NCBI GenBank assembly: GCA_004369085.1
Contig: ML210268.1
Span: 6,221-55,039, forward strand
Length of the DNA stretch: 48,819 bases
Direction of reading: 5' to 3'
DNA from: Coprinopsis marcescibilis
Lineage: Eukaryota > Basidiomycota > Agaricomycetes > Agaricales > Psathyrellaceae
Within the stretch, counting starts at the first letter, position 1; each line of letters opens with the position of its first letter. The position numbers and the translations under genes are program-made. The notes under the pieces are model-generated. The model saw only the letters and a list, made by a program, of their open reading frames with translations. It was not told where the DNA came from and searched no databases. Of this stretch, positions 23,643-34,704 are shown in pieces.

Positions 23643-24361
23643 CGGAATCGACGATTGTCTTGAATGGTTCTAGCAGTAAACCGTTCGAGATGAATAGTGA
23701 CGTTTTCGGGCCCGTCGCCGACTCACAGTGACAGTCGGCAAAGCAACCGTGAGACTGAAGAGGTCGTGGGATGATTCCTACCGGCCTCACATGCCGTCGG
23801 TTGATGCCGTGGGCTTGTTCTCAACCTTTTACCGCCGCGACAGCGAAGTACGCCCCCGTCGAGCCCTGTCGCCGTCTCTCAGGACTGTGGGTGTATAGAA
23901 ACATGGACCATGCAGCACACGGTCAGCTGCACCCCATTTGATCCATCTGTCGCAGATTCGCTAGCAAAATATGTGGGTAAATTGTATTTTAACCTGGCAG
24001 TGAAAGTTTCATATTCTTCGGTTCTACACTAGATGATCATCAGTAAGTCGGGCATACACTTGGACAGGCTACAGCCAATGATTGATTTACTATTGTTTTT
24101 GAACGCTGTAGTCTACCTCCCCAGTGCAACGAGCATCGGTCGTTGCTGATGCAAATTTGACCAGGCGATGCATGAGACCGCATTGTCGCCGATCGGTCAT
24201 CGCCCGTATATAGTCCACCGAGATACTATGGTTGACATATCTGATGCAGACCTAACTTCGCTTTCAACGCCGCAACCCCTCGTTGTGCCTTCACGGTCCT
24301 TTCTCGTTCTTATTCTTCAACGCTGGCTTAGTTCCAGCTCTTTTTCATTCATAGGGGCTAG
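23643..24361. other. Divergent promoter region
   Basis: Lies between the 5' ends of the hypothetical membrane protein gene (minus) and the 7-TM gene (plus), so it probably carries both promoters. No coding sequence recognised. Confidence 0.4.
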
Positions 24362-25795
24362 ATGCCGGGCGTCGGACCCTCCCTATCGCTCTGGAAGGCT
24401 AATTTTGCGGTTATCGTTCTCAATACAGCCCTCTATGGTGTCTTCATGAGCCTTTTCGTGTTCTGCATCGTAACGATGTACCTTCGCACAACGGCAGAGG
24501 CCAGGAGCCCGTCCAATCGATCGCCATTCACTCGAAACCATCCCGTCGTATACTTCTTGTTCCATCCATTGGTCGCCGGGTACTTCGTGATGTGCATCAC
24601 TCTGACTGCGGTAAGTTTTTCCTTTCCGTCGGGGAATCCAACCGGTCTTAATACTGCAGCGGCTTTCCAGCATTTCTCTGTGCTCGTCACCCGGTTCGTC
24701 AATGCCATGGCCTTGATGTCGCAACAATTGAGCATCTCCGAGTTTTACAACAATCTCGCCGATTTCACCAACGTTTTGGACTACGTAATAGTCGCGATGA
24801 CGCTCGTCGTAGGAGATGTGCTCATGGTGAGTGGTCTATCTTGCATCGTGCAGCTTCGTCGCTTCAACTAAAGCACAGACATACCGTCTTTGGCTTGTTT
24901 GGGAGAGGAACATATATATCATTATTCTTCCAATGACATCCACTGTCGGAATCTTGGGTGGGTTTTGCTCTTGCCTTCACATACCGGTTCTCCTAGGCCC
25001 CTAACGCAGTTCTCTAGCATCTTGTGCCTATAGCACATATCTTTTGGCCCAATTCAACGGAGAGCTGGATATATTCTCTTCCGATCTGTCTAGGTGGTTT
25101 TGTGGATGGGCCTTCGTTTTGACGTGAGTGATACATCATCCCGTCGCTCCGTACTTACTAGCGAGCTCGTACAGGACAAACGTATATTGTACAGGCAAGC
25201 CTGTTATCCGTTCCATGTAGTCTCGTTATCCTGACACTTGAGTTGTCCTCGCCAGCCCTTATTTCCTGGCGCATCTTCCGGACGTCGCGAACAAGCGTCC
25301 AGATTATGGGTGGTGGCTACACCCTAAGTGTGCGTCCCTCGCCTCAACTGTCGGTCCACAATCCAACTGAACATCCCTCAGCATGTCGCAGTTACAATGA
25401 TTGAAAGTTCAGCCCTCTTTACGTAAGTGGCGCATCCCTGTTGCCCACGAAACGCCATTGACGTCTTATCGCACAGGACGTGGACACTCGCATTTGTCAT
25501 CGTGTTCCATGCGAAACAGGTGTCGGCCTTCATCCTCCTTCTCTGCTGGCCTGGCATTTCGGGAATTTCGTGCATGCTTATCGGAGTCTGCTCAGGGATG
25601 CGGCACTATCGAAGCACCTACTACCCCAACAACACAGAGTCGACCATCTCCAAGATACAATTCCCCGACATTCCCTCGACTGACAGTTTATCCTTTAGGA
25701 GAGCCAGGCATAGCGACGCAAGCTCAGCTGAAGGCGGAATAGAAACAGGCTCGACGACGACCTGTAGAAACTCACGGCATGGTCAGGCGCTGTAG
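24362..25795 (+). CDS. Seven-transmembrane integral membrane protein
   Basis: Multi-TM protein of a type widely expanded in Agaricomycetes, without known function. Exons 24362-24826, 24879-24957, 25018-25123, 25175-25194, 25256-25329, 25382-25422 and 25477-25795 are in phase and give 367 residues. TM segments: ANFAVIVLNTALYGVFMSLF, PLVAGYFVMCITLTAVSF, YVIVAMTLVVGDVLM joined to TYRLWLVWERNIYIIILP, RWFCGWAFVLTTNVYCT, MIESSALFTTWTLAFVIVF and SAFILLLCWPGISGISCML. The G-D-x-x-x-x-Y-R-x-W-x-V-W motif is characteristic of the group. The C-terminal 70 residues are a Ser/Thr-rich cytosolic tail. Intron 4 is GC-AG (donor 25195-25196) and exon 4 has only 20 bases. A GTAAGT...CAG pair at about 24610-24658 inside exon 1 would break the frame if spliced, so I leave it in. 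Confidence 0.8.
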
Positions 25796-26751
25796 ACTCG
25801 CTGGAGATGAAGGCAGGTGTCTGAAGCTAGAGAGGTAACTGCGATAACTAGGTGACAGTCGGACTCAATTAAAATCCCGTATCTGTCGCTGTCAAATTTA
25901 AGATATTTAATTCAAGCACATCATGATTGATTTTCATAATTTTAGACTTGTCGGCAGGGATGTTGCACAGGTTATGAAGATAACCGCTTGCTACTGACAA
26001 TGGCCCCATACTCTCCTAAGGCCTAGACCATTAGTTAATGATCTTAATTTAGACCAAAGGTGAGATCAAATACTCTACAACAAAATCATCGTTGACCCCT
26101 TACCCAAGATATATTAGTTGGATGGCGGTGTCGTTGAGCGACAGTGAAGGTTGGATGGAGGGCAAAATGATCGTTGTCGGACCATGTTAAACGGCACTCC
26201 CGAACAATAGGCGCCAAAGTTCCTCACTGCTCAGGCTTCAGGCGATTTCTTTGACGCCGGCGGGCGCATTGGGTCTATTTCTGCTCGAAAGTAAGTTTCT
26301 ATGCGGCGATCGGACGGGCCATTCGTTCCCAGTCAGCCCTCGACGATCGCTGAAGTGGTCGAGTTTTCAAACCTGCGATTCCAGCCTCTTTCATTGTGGA
26401 TGAGTCTTGAGAAATGTCAGCCTCCATCGACGAAAGTATAAAAGCCCTTTTCCTCTTTCTCTATGTCTATCAACAGTTCCTCCTCTCCACTTCTATCACA
26501 CTTCAGCTACTCCCCTACAGACTATCGATCTACCCACAACAGTCATATACTTGACGTATCCACTCTTTCTACCATAGAATCGTCATCAACAACTACACTA
26601 CGCTCTCTCCTCTCGATCTTGGATCTCGCTTGCGTCTCTTGACGAACACAGACACTCGTTCAAGGCACAACCACACGCTCGTTCTTTTCTCTCTTTTATT
26701 CTAGTTTCTCATACCTCGTTTCTCTCGCACATCTTCAATACTCTCGGCAAC
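25796..26751. other. Upstream region of the ferritin-like gene
   Basis: Nearly 1 kb without a gene. The last 300 bases are CT-rich with a TATA element, typical of a strongly expressed fungal gene. Confidence 0.5.
26437..26444 (+). promoter_or_regulatory. TATA box of the ferritin-like gene
   Basis: TATAAAAG followed at once by a pyrimidine-rich stretch (CCCTTTTCCTCTTTCTC) that continues towards the gene. The distance to the ATG at 26752 is about 310 bases, so a long 5' leader is implied. Confidence 0.55.
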
Positions 26752-28625
26752 ATGAGACTGTCTGCATTCTTCTCTTGTGTCCTCCTCCTTCTGCCTTTCG
26801 TCCTCGCTTCGCCAACCAGTCTTTCAAAACGGGGCGACTCTGACAACGGCAGCGGTTTGGGAAGTGGCAGTGGTTCTGGCTCTGGCTCTGGCTCCGGCAG
26901 CTGGTCTAGCGACAACGGCAACAACGGTTCTGGAAGTGGTTCTGGAAGCGGCTCAGGTTCCAACTACGGTTCAGGCTCTGGCTCAGGTAGTGGTTCGGGC
27001 TCTGGCTCTGGCTCTGGCTACAACAATGGAGGTCACGACTCTGGTAACGGATCTGGCTCGGGCGGTGGCTCGGGCTATTCCTCTGGTGGTGGAAACGACA
27101 ACGGCGGAAATTCTGGAAACGGCGGAGGCAACTGGGGCGGCAATGGGAACGACTCTGGTTCGGGCTCAGGTTCCTCTGGTTATGGCTCTGGCTCTGGTTC
27201 GGGCTCTGGCTCTGGCTCCAATTCGGACTCTGGCAATGGCAGCTGGGGAAATAATGGGCCATCCGGAGACAACGGAAACAACAGTAACAACAACAACAAT
27301 GGTACGTGCTAAACGTATCTCGCACATCGACGCCTTCTGACTGAGATCCATTAGATTTCCGTGTGCTTAACATTGCTCTCGCCCTTGAGCAACTCCTAGA
27401 CACCTTCTACGACGAGAACCTGTCTCGCTACTCTCGCGAGGACTTCAACAACAACGGTCTCGATAACTGGGTCTATGGTCGCTACAAGCAGATATACGAA
27501 CACGAGAAGGTTCACAAGGAGTTCCTCTCCAGCGCTATCACCACCTCTGGGGCCAACCAGGTCGAACGATGTGACTACAACTTGTTCGTACACTTTCTTC
27601 TTCTCCGTTTGAGTCCCGAGACGTATTGATGATATCTCTCGCAGCGGTGTGGAGAGCGTCTGGGAATTCATCAAGCTCAGTGAAGCTCTCGAGACCATAG
27701 CCACCTCGGCCTACAACGGTGCTCTGTGCAAACTCGAGAACAAGGTCAGTTTTTCGGTTCACTTCTATCCATTTTCATCATGTTTCCTAACACCGCAACT
27801 TGTCAACAGGAGTACGTGACCGTGTTTGGATCTATTCTCGGCGTCGAGGCTCGTCACGCCAGCTGGATCAACTCCGCCGTTATCAAGAAGAACCCCTGGA
27901 ACACGGCGTTCGAAACCCCCATCACCTTCAGTCAGGCGTACACTCTTCTCTACCGCTTCCTCAATACCTGCCCTCAGAGCAATTTGGACTATCTTCCCGA
28001 AGGCCTCGAGGTCTTCCCCGAGATTCGTTTCCCGGAACAAATTGAAGCTGGAAGGAAGATCAGAATCGAGTTTGAGTACAACGGAGAGTTGCAGAACGGC
28101 AACAACAACTACAACTACAACAACTATAACAAAGAAAATGATAACGGAAACAACTACAGCGGCGAGACTGGCGGCAACAGCGGCAGTGGAAGTGGAAGTG
28201 GCAGCGGGAGCGGCAAAGGCAATGGCTGGGGCAGCGGCAGCGGAAGTGGAAGTGGAAGTGACAATGGTAGCGGCAACGGTAGCGGCAATGGCAATGGCTG
28301 GGGCGACTCCGATTCGAATTCGAACGGCAACTCTGACAACTCCGAGTCTGGCCTATATGCTGCCTTCCTCATCGGCACTGGCACCTTTGTTCAGCCCATC
28401 TACCGTGAAAACGGCAGTCTCTACGTCAAGGTCCCCGAGGAGCTCAAGAACAAAGGCGCCGTCTACATCATCATCATCAGATCCACCAGCGGCGGATCCG
28501 ACGTCGAGGGATTACAGATCTCTGACAGCAACACTGTCGCTGGCCCCGCCCTCGTCATGTTCCCTTTCGACTCTGAGGGCAACCCCGGACATGCCTACAA
28601 CGCCTTTGAGTACAAGAAGTACTAG
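26752..28625 (+). CDS. Secreted ferritin-like protein with Gly/Ser-rich linkers
   Basis: Exons 26752-27301, 27355-27583, 27645-27744, 27810-28625; in phase, 564 residues. A signal peptide (about 1-20, ACT by cleavage after LAS) is followed by KR, a Kex2-type site. Residues 28-183 are a disordered run of Gly-Ser, Asn and Asp. The ferritin-like four-helix domain (family of fungal Rds1-type stress proteins) covers about 184-360: VLNIALALEQLLDTFYDE (E195), YEHEKVHKEF (E234-x-x-H237), LSEALETIATSAY (E273/E276), VEARHASW (E306-x-x-H309). These are candidate di-metal ligands. A second Gly/Ser/Asn run spans about 388-472, then a C-terminal beta-rich domain (AAFLIGTGTFVQPIY, then KNKGAVYIIIIRSTS) to 564. 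The CT-rich promoter suggests strong expression. Role inferred: cell-wall or extracellular metal or stress protein. Confidence 0.85.
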
Positions 28626-28772
28626 GTTTGTCTTGAGCCATTATTCCCTTCGATACCCACTTCGTTCTGGACACTCTTCTTCGATTGTACTAGTCATACG
28701 ACTTTTGTAGCCCCTTAATTCATATCGGTTTATTGGCGGAAACGAGTGATGAAAAGATCTATGAACTCGCCC

Positions 28773-30053
28773 TCAAGTAGTCGTATCGGTCATCTTGGCA
28801 CGCTTCTCATTCTCCCGCAGAATCCTCTCCTCCCGTATCTTAGCCTTAGGGCTCGCCTCGATTTCCTTCTTCCATTTGTCGCCTGTTTTCAACTTCATCC
28901 CTGCCGCCAGTTTAACTTGGGCGACGTAACCGCCTTCGCTCGGACTCCGGATTATTCTGTCGATTTCTTTCTCCTTCTCGCTCATCTTGCAAAGGATATG
29001 TGCTGGCGGGCCCTGTCTCTTGCGCCGAATGGTGCGCGCCAGCTCCACCCCTCTTCGCTCCCTATCCTTCTCCCGCGTCTTGTTCTCAATCTTGTATCTC
29101 CGTGCCGCTGAGAGTGTGGCAACGAGCTCAGGCGACACAGGAGTTGCCAGTCGCACTCTATCCAGTTCGTGGGATCGGTTGATATTCTCGAGGTCTTGTT
29201 GTAGCGGTTCGATCCATTGGTCATAAGAACCCTCGAACACGGGCTGCAGTCGGCGGTCGCCGACCGTTCTGAGTAGGTTCCGTTCGAAATTGGTTTCGTG
29301 TTGGATGTCTTGGACCAGCTCGTAGTTGCGGCGTTGACGTTTCAAGCGATTTTCTCGTGTACGTCGGCGGCGAATGAACATTTGGGCAAAGTGTTCCGGC
29401 TGGGGACTGAGTCGAGGGAGAGGGCGGTTGTCGAGCGTCGAGCGTTGTAGAGAACCAGTAAGCCTGGGTTTATTGCGAAGACGCTCTTGCCACTCCTACG
29501 GTACCGGTCAATTGGAACCATGCGCTATATCGAGAACAAGCTCACTAGTTCTTCCCGTAAAACCTGTTTCCAGTGTTCACTTTCCCGCTTGACGTCGATG
29601 AGTCGTGCATATCGAGCTAGAACCGCCTGCGTTTTGAGATCACCATTCGATGCACGCTTAAACGCATCCAGGTACTGGGATTATATCGTATCATGTACAC
29701 AATGAAATTCAAAATCTGGGTTTACCTTGTAGCCCAGGTTCAGACATTCGATTGTCTTCCCAGTCCCTGTCAGGTGTTGGTTCTTTTGGAAGATCTTCCT
29801 AACTCTCCACCTAATCTAGGCGTTCTAGGTGATCAGCTGTGAGAAACACGTCGGTAAATATCCCTACCTGATCGTGAGGGGCGGTCTTGAGCAGACCTCG
29901 ATACAAACCCCATAAGGTTGGAAGTCTATGCGCAGCGAGCTGCCAAAACGGCACCCTTGGTCGAACGCGTCTCAGAGAGGTAATCAAGTTCGATAAACGA
30001 TTCCGATGTTCCAAGGAGCTTTGAGAGGGTTCGAGAGGGTTATATGGCTGCAT
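28773..30053 (-). CDS. LYR-motif protein, Cup1-like
   Basis: Exons 30053-29868, 29815-29726, 29674-29546, 29495-28773; all in phase 0, 375 residues. The N-terminal LYR domain carries LPTLWGLYRGLLKTAP (L-Y-R at 50-52), then RWRVRKIFQKNQHLTG and KYLDAFKRASNGD. LYR proteins act in mitochondria as adaptors, usually binding acyl-carrier protein, for Fe-S cluster insertion or assembly of respiratory or ribosomal complexes. Residues about 170-375 are highly basic and coiled-coil-like (RRRRTRENRLKRQRRNYE; EKEKEIDRII), far longer than classical LYR proteins of about 90-120 residues. The arrangement, LYR domain plus long basic C-terminus, fits the fungal Cup1-like group. MQPYNP is chosen as start since it is the nearest ATG to the LYR domain; upstream Mets in frame would add a stretch without similarity. 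It converges with the ferritin-like gene, 147 bases apart. Confidence 0.78.
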
Positions 30054-30489
30054 TGTATTGCAGAACGACCATGGTGGCGACACGCGAACAGTTGTCAGTG
30101 ACGCGCTGCCAAAGAATAATTCGTGCGAAGATGAACGGAGTCTGCCGGGAATTTGGCGCAAACACTCGCCGGTCGTCGGCTTTAGATTAAATGAAATTAG
30201 AACAAGTTCTATCATCTATGGAGAAGACAATCTTGTAATTAGGATGCGATAATTAGCTCTTATGCACGCATTTCGCCACTAATGTATAAGTACGTTGAAG
30301 ATGCCAGGGGCATCCATCGCTCGACTCTGAGTATGTGACTAACAATCGTAAAATCCGGTCGGGAGGTCTGCTGGAGTCGGCGTTCTGAAAATGTTCCAAG
30401 TGTCAGTGTCAGTGTCTTTACCTAAAGCCAAAGTATTCGTAAATGACGTACGGTATACCCCCTCGAGCTCTCTGCTCAGCAGGATCAGA
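30054..30489. other. Intergenic region
   Basis: Upstream of the LYR gene and downstream of the repeat-protein gene, both minus strand. Nothing recognised beyond the expected promoter. Confidence 0.4.
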
Positions 30490-31385
30490 TCAGGACGGAG
30501 AGACCACATAATTGATACTCTGTCCGATATTGATGGTCCCCCCAGCGACCTTTGCGTCCCCCGAGATAGTTCCCAGATTGAAGACCCTACATGTATGACC
30601 CTCTGCAGTCCGAGAAGCAGCGTGGGGGAGTCTGGCCTGCGACGCCAAGCAACTCAAGTCGCCTTCGTGAGCTTGAGGCATGTTCATGAAATTGGAATCG
30701 ATGTAGATGTCTCCGGCTACCATCACTGCATCATCCTTGACCACTCCGACATTCCACGCCCCTACATCCAAGCCACGAGCACTAGATCTACGAAGCAGTG
30801 TCACATTCTCTACCCAGTACGTATATCTATAGCTGAACATACCTTAAGGAGGCCACATCCGCTGTGTGGGCTCTGTGGGCTGAAGCGAGGGGTAAAACTG
30901 CAGAGCTTATTAGACGAGTCTCGGAATGATAGGTTCGAAGACAAGTAAATACCTCCGGTTTCTCTGGGAAATCGCGTGCCATTGTAGCTGTTATTCTGGT
31001 GGTAGTCACCTCCAGCCACAGTAGCACTATCTCTAACTCTGCCAGTTGAAGCATTGTACGCCCCGATATATGCGTAACTGGGGTCAGGCCCAGACACATT
31101 AACCAGTGTTTGTCGAGCTGTTCCAGAGCGACCGAGCTGAGAGTTCTGCTTTACAACCGTACCACTGACAAGGGTTGCAGTTGGGTCAACCTTGCCTTCA
31201 TTGATGAGTACGCCTGACCTAGTGCCTCCAGGATAGTGCAATGGGGGTGCGCCGTTGAATTGTCGATATGGATATGATTCGTCCCCGCCAGCCCTGCGGT
31301 GTCTGGCACCGTTAATAAAAGGCACGGCCGAGCCTGAGGGTATGCCACAGTTGAGAAATGCTGTATTGTGTGGTGTTTGGAACAT
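30490..31385 (-). CDS. Unrecognised protein with four short G-V-x-A-V-x-G repeats
   Basis: Exons 31385-30953, 30897-30843 and 30787-30490; in phase, 261 residues. No known domain. Four spaced repeats share a pattern n-x-G-x-[VI]-x-x-x-A-x-[VL]-x-[AS]-G: NEGKVDPTATLVSGTV (62-77), STGRVRDSATVAGGDYHQ (113-130), NVGVVKDDAVMVAGDIY (175-191) and NLGTISGDAKVAGGTINIG (233-251). Between them are Asn/Ser/Gly-rich or His/Arg-rich spacers. There is no signal peptide or TM. The spacing and residue pattern recall HET-s-type amyloid signalling motifs, where each repeat forms one layer of a beta-solenoid; this is inference by eye. Codon frame and splice phases support a real gene. A second small gene with a similar motif lies 2.3 kb away on the other strand. 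Confidence 0.62.
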
Positions 31386-33723
31386 CGTGAAGCGCTATGG
31401 TGGATGGTGATGACTGACAGCATTGTAAATCCCTGCTTAAGTAGGTTGCTTTAAGACAATTACTCTTGTTGGATAAAAAGCGGTCGTTACAACTTACCTA
31501 TGTCGTCGAGATAGTAACTGCTTTTGGGTGCGACATCCCAGCCACGTGGCTCCATTCAGTAGGTTTGATTACCTGAACGCGTACGCATGTTTAAGAAAAC
31601 AATGTATCAATGGTATATATGCTCCCAAACTACCGGTATTCCATAGCTGTGAAGCAACATGTGTCATCTGAGATCTCCGCAGCAAACCACACCTCTCCTC
31701 AATACTAGCTTTGTCTATTTTTGTTGGGTTAGGGACGGACTCAATACCGCCAGCGATATGGAACCCGAGCCCATCCCTGCCGTTGCGCTACGAGCGCCAC
31801 ACACTGGCGATTCTCGGAATGAGGTGTTCTCCTTTCTTTTGTTCTCCAAGTACAATATATTCAATGCCGATAGTCCGAGTCGACATGTGTAAAATGACAT
31901 AAGTTCTGGTCGCGAGGGATTCCCTGACCTCTACCACCCACAATTGACCTCGCACAGCTGACAATTTCTAACTGGTGACTGTGGTCAATTCGGAGCTGGA
32001 CTTCGGATGATTACGCGAGTTGCTGGACTCACTGTTTAAACAGCCCCATCCCTCGAGCGCTGCTTACTTGCGTTTTATCAAGTATATTCATAAGTAGGTG
32101 TGCGAGAGATGGAGTAAGCAACACAACGTTTGTGCCAGGGTGATTCTGATCAAGAAGCGCCTTCTTCAGTATTAGGACAGTAACACCTGTACATAATGAG
32201 TTCTCTTGAAAATTTGGTCTGTGTGCGTTCCCGAGTGACCTCAATTCTCCCAGGATTTTATGACATCCAGAGAATGAATCAGTCTACGCAGACCTCAAGG
32301 CCAGTGTAGGTGGTGGATGCGACCGTGTCGGACCTGGCGGCGACATATCTTCCTTATGAGTCCAAGCCTTGATGTAAATCGTGATCGAATCCGAAAAATA
32401 ATGACTCCTAAATACGCCGCACTGGAAGTTGAAGATAAATAAATTCGCCTGTACAACTTTCTGACTCCCGAGCTGGTCAAGGCCGCTCCCAAGCAGTCCA
32501 ATATTAATCTGCTATCACAGCACTCCACTACAGTCTATTTGATTTCTTCATGATTCCCCACATGGCGTGAGACGCACGCAGTGGGCTTCGATGGTAGCAT
32601 CATGAACACTACTACGCTATGAGTTTGATTTGGCTCAGAGTCGGAGCTTCAGCATTTCGGGAGAATAATATGGAAGATTCAAAAAGAGCACCACGTAAAG
32701 AGCTCGCTGAGTTTACCGCAGTCATGATCCGACTCGCACAGGAGGAAGCAACCACTGCAGCGATGGATCTATTTAGTCTCTTCAAAAATACTTCCTCAAA
32801 TACGACATTCTGGCGCGCATTTCTGGGTTGCCCAAATGTCAACCTCAAACAATAAGTCCTGCGCCATCAAAAACCTTGGACAAAATAGGTTACATTTGTT
32901 GAAGGATTTATGTCGAGTTCTTAAAGTCCCATAATAGTGCAGCCTGGCCCAAGGTGGTAACGGTCGCTATGGCTGGCAGAGACATAAGCACCTTGAGTGG
33001 GGCCCTGATATTTGTAGGTTTCCAAAATGATTTGTAAATACTTTAACAAACTTTTCATATTTAGATGGGTTTACAACGGCACAAAAGGTTAAGTAGGGGT
33101 GCTCCCAGAATCCGTAGATAAGATGCAAACTTTGTTCATGGATTTTGCTTAGATTTTTTGGCCTCGAAAATGTGGCCCTCATTGCAGTGCAACATGACTT
33201 TGTTGGTCGGCACCATTGCCTTTGTGGGTGCCTCTGCGGGCCCACTGAGAACAACGGTCAATTGTACTTTTTTCTATGTACACAGGGTACATGGTCGTGT
33301 GTCTATCGTCATAACAGTTAATACACTATGCCCCGGGACAAAAACAGGCTCGTGGCTGTGTTCGGAAACCTTGAATGATATTATTGACGGCTTGCATGCT
33401 GCATACCTCGAGGATCGGGGCGGTAAGAACAATTGTACTGCTTGATGCGATGGCAATGATTATAGAGACATGAATTCCTCACAATAGAGGTGTGCGCTAC
33501 GTTTTGACGTTTTGTGGACGTTTAGTACGAACACGAGGCTCTAGGCGGTTCCCATCGAAACCCCTTGTTCCCGAATCTCAATCCTATGCTATTCTGTCAA
33601 CACACACACAGCTCTACATATATAACAGATGAATAGATAGGTCAGAGCAAGCAAACAAATCCATTCTAATCAACAGCAACTCCCCTCAAGCATCTCAACT
33701 CTCCCTCTTCACTATCCATCATC
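31386..33723. other. 2.3-kb region without a confident gene
   Basis: Divergent promoter region for the two repeat-protein genes, plus about 1.8 kb of AT-richer sequence. The only frame with some protein character is a 78-codon one at 32619-32855 (ELAEFTAVMIRLAQEEATTA, a predicted amphipathic helix); I cannot support it as a gene. No terminal repeats were noticed. Confidence 0.4.
33619..33625 (+). promoter_or_regulatory. Possible TATA box
   Basis: TATATAA about 100 bases upstream of the ATG at 33724, after a short CA run and followed by a CT-rich leader. Confidence 0.45.
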
Positions 33724-34264
33724 ATGTCGAATCAGCCATTGCAGAGCGGACCTGTCTTTAACGGCAGCGTAAACGCAGAGGTCATGAATACTGGGGTAAT
33801 CACCGGCGGACGAAATGCCAAGACTATCAACGAAAACTGCACAGTCGTCAATGGGAACCAAGTCCAAGCAACGGGCTCGACGACGCGAGGCCATCAAGCT
33901 CCTCCCGTCAACGGTGCGTTCGCCCAGTACCGACATTGTATCGCACAAACTCACCTTTCTTCAACACTGTGACAGACCAGATGCAACAGTTTATGTTTAT
34001 GAACATGATGGCCCAGAACCCAGAGTTGATGAAGATGTATATGCAGCAAACGCAGGCGCAGGCGCAAACGCAAACGCAAACATCGACGAATGCGTCACAG
34101 CCTTACCTTCTCCAGGCGTCTCCCGCTCCGTCTTTGTCGCGGGGCTCGTCTTCAGGTAAGCCACCCTTGGCATCTTGAATACATAGACTATCTCATTCGA
34201 ATACCTAGGCTCCGGAATATATGAATCTGCCTCTGGCAGTTACACCAGGTCCCGGCAGCTCTAG
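33724..34264 (+). CDS. Small Asn/Gly-motif protein with Met/Gln-rich tail
   Basis: Exons 33724-33913, 33976-34155, 34209-34264; in phase, 141 residues. The N-terminal part (about 8-50) is Asn/Gly/Val/Thr-rich with alternating pattern: GPVFNGSVNAEVMNTGVITG followed by INENCTVVNGNQVQA. The central part is QMQQFMFMNMMAQNPELMKM (about 65-84), then QTQAQAQTQTQTS, a Gln/Thr repeat, and a Ser-rich tail (SRGSSSGSGIYESASGSY). No signal peptide, TM or known domain. Composition is prion-like: low charge, rich in Asn, Gln, Gly, Ser and Met. The N-terminal motif resembles the repeats of the divergently transcribed neighbour. Function unknown. The start is taken at the first ATG after a CT-rich leader. Confidence 0.62.
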
Positions 34265-34704
34265 ACGTTTACTTGCGACAGACATGCGTGCACATTGCAC
34301 GATATGGACGTTATTTATGCGATATTCATGACCACGTATTCTTTTTGATTTTTATTCAGTCACATCATGTACTCGATCCCATGTAATTATTCCGCGATAA
34401 TCATAGTCCATAGACATTGCGTGGTAACCCATCGTTCAAATACTATGATTCTTTCTTCGTGGGTATGCGTAGGATTGCAGCATAGCATCAGCCCTCCGTG
34501 CATAAGAATTTTCCAGCTGCAAAAGCCAACAGAACAAGTCAAGAAGAGGCTGGAATTGAAGAATCATCCGAGCCGATAGATGTCATAGTACAATGTACGT
34601 GGTTACTGAGCAATACATCAATAGAATTCAAATTCAAATTTCCAAGTTTGAACCGCATTCAGTGTGGAGTTGGGATTTTCCGACAGAAGCCAGGAATTCA
34701 GGTG
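34265..34704. other. Convergent intergenic region
   Basis: Between the 3' ends of the small Met/Gln-rich gene and the A-T-R reductase gene. No gene recognised. Confidence 0.4.

Noticed and set aside
24610..24658. A good-looking GTAAGT...CTGCAG intron inside exon 1 of the 7-TM gene.
   Set aside because: It is 49 bases, so splicing shifts the frame and gives a stop within about 20 codons, losing the conserved HFSVLVTRFVNAMAL segment.
33158..33445. 95-codon frame with a possible signal peptide.
   Set aside because: No splice or promoter support and no family resemblance; likely chance.
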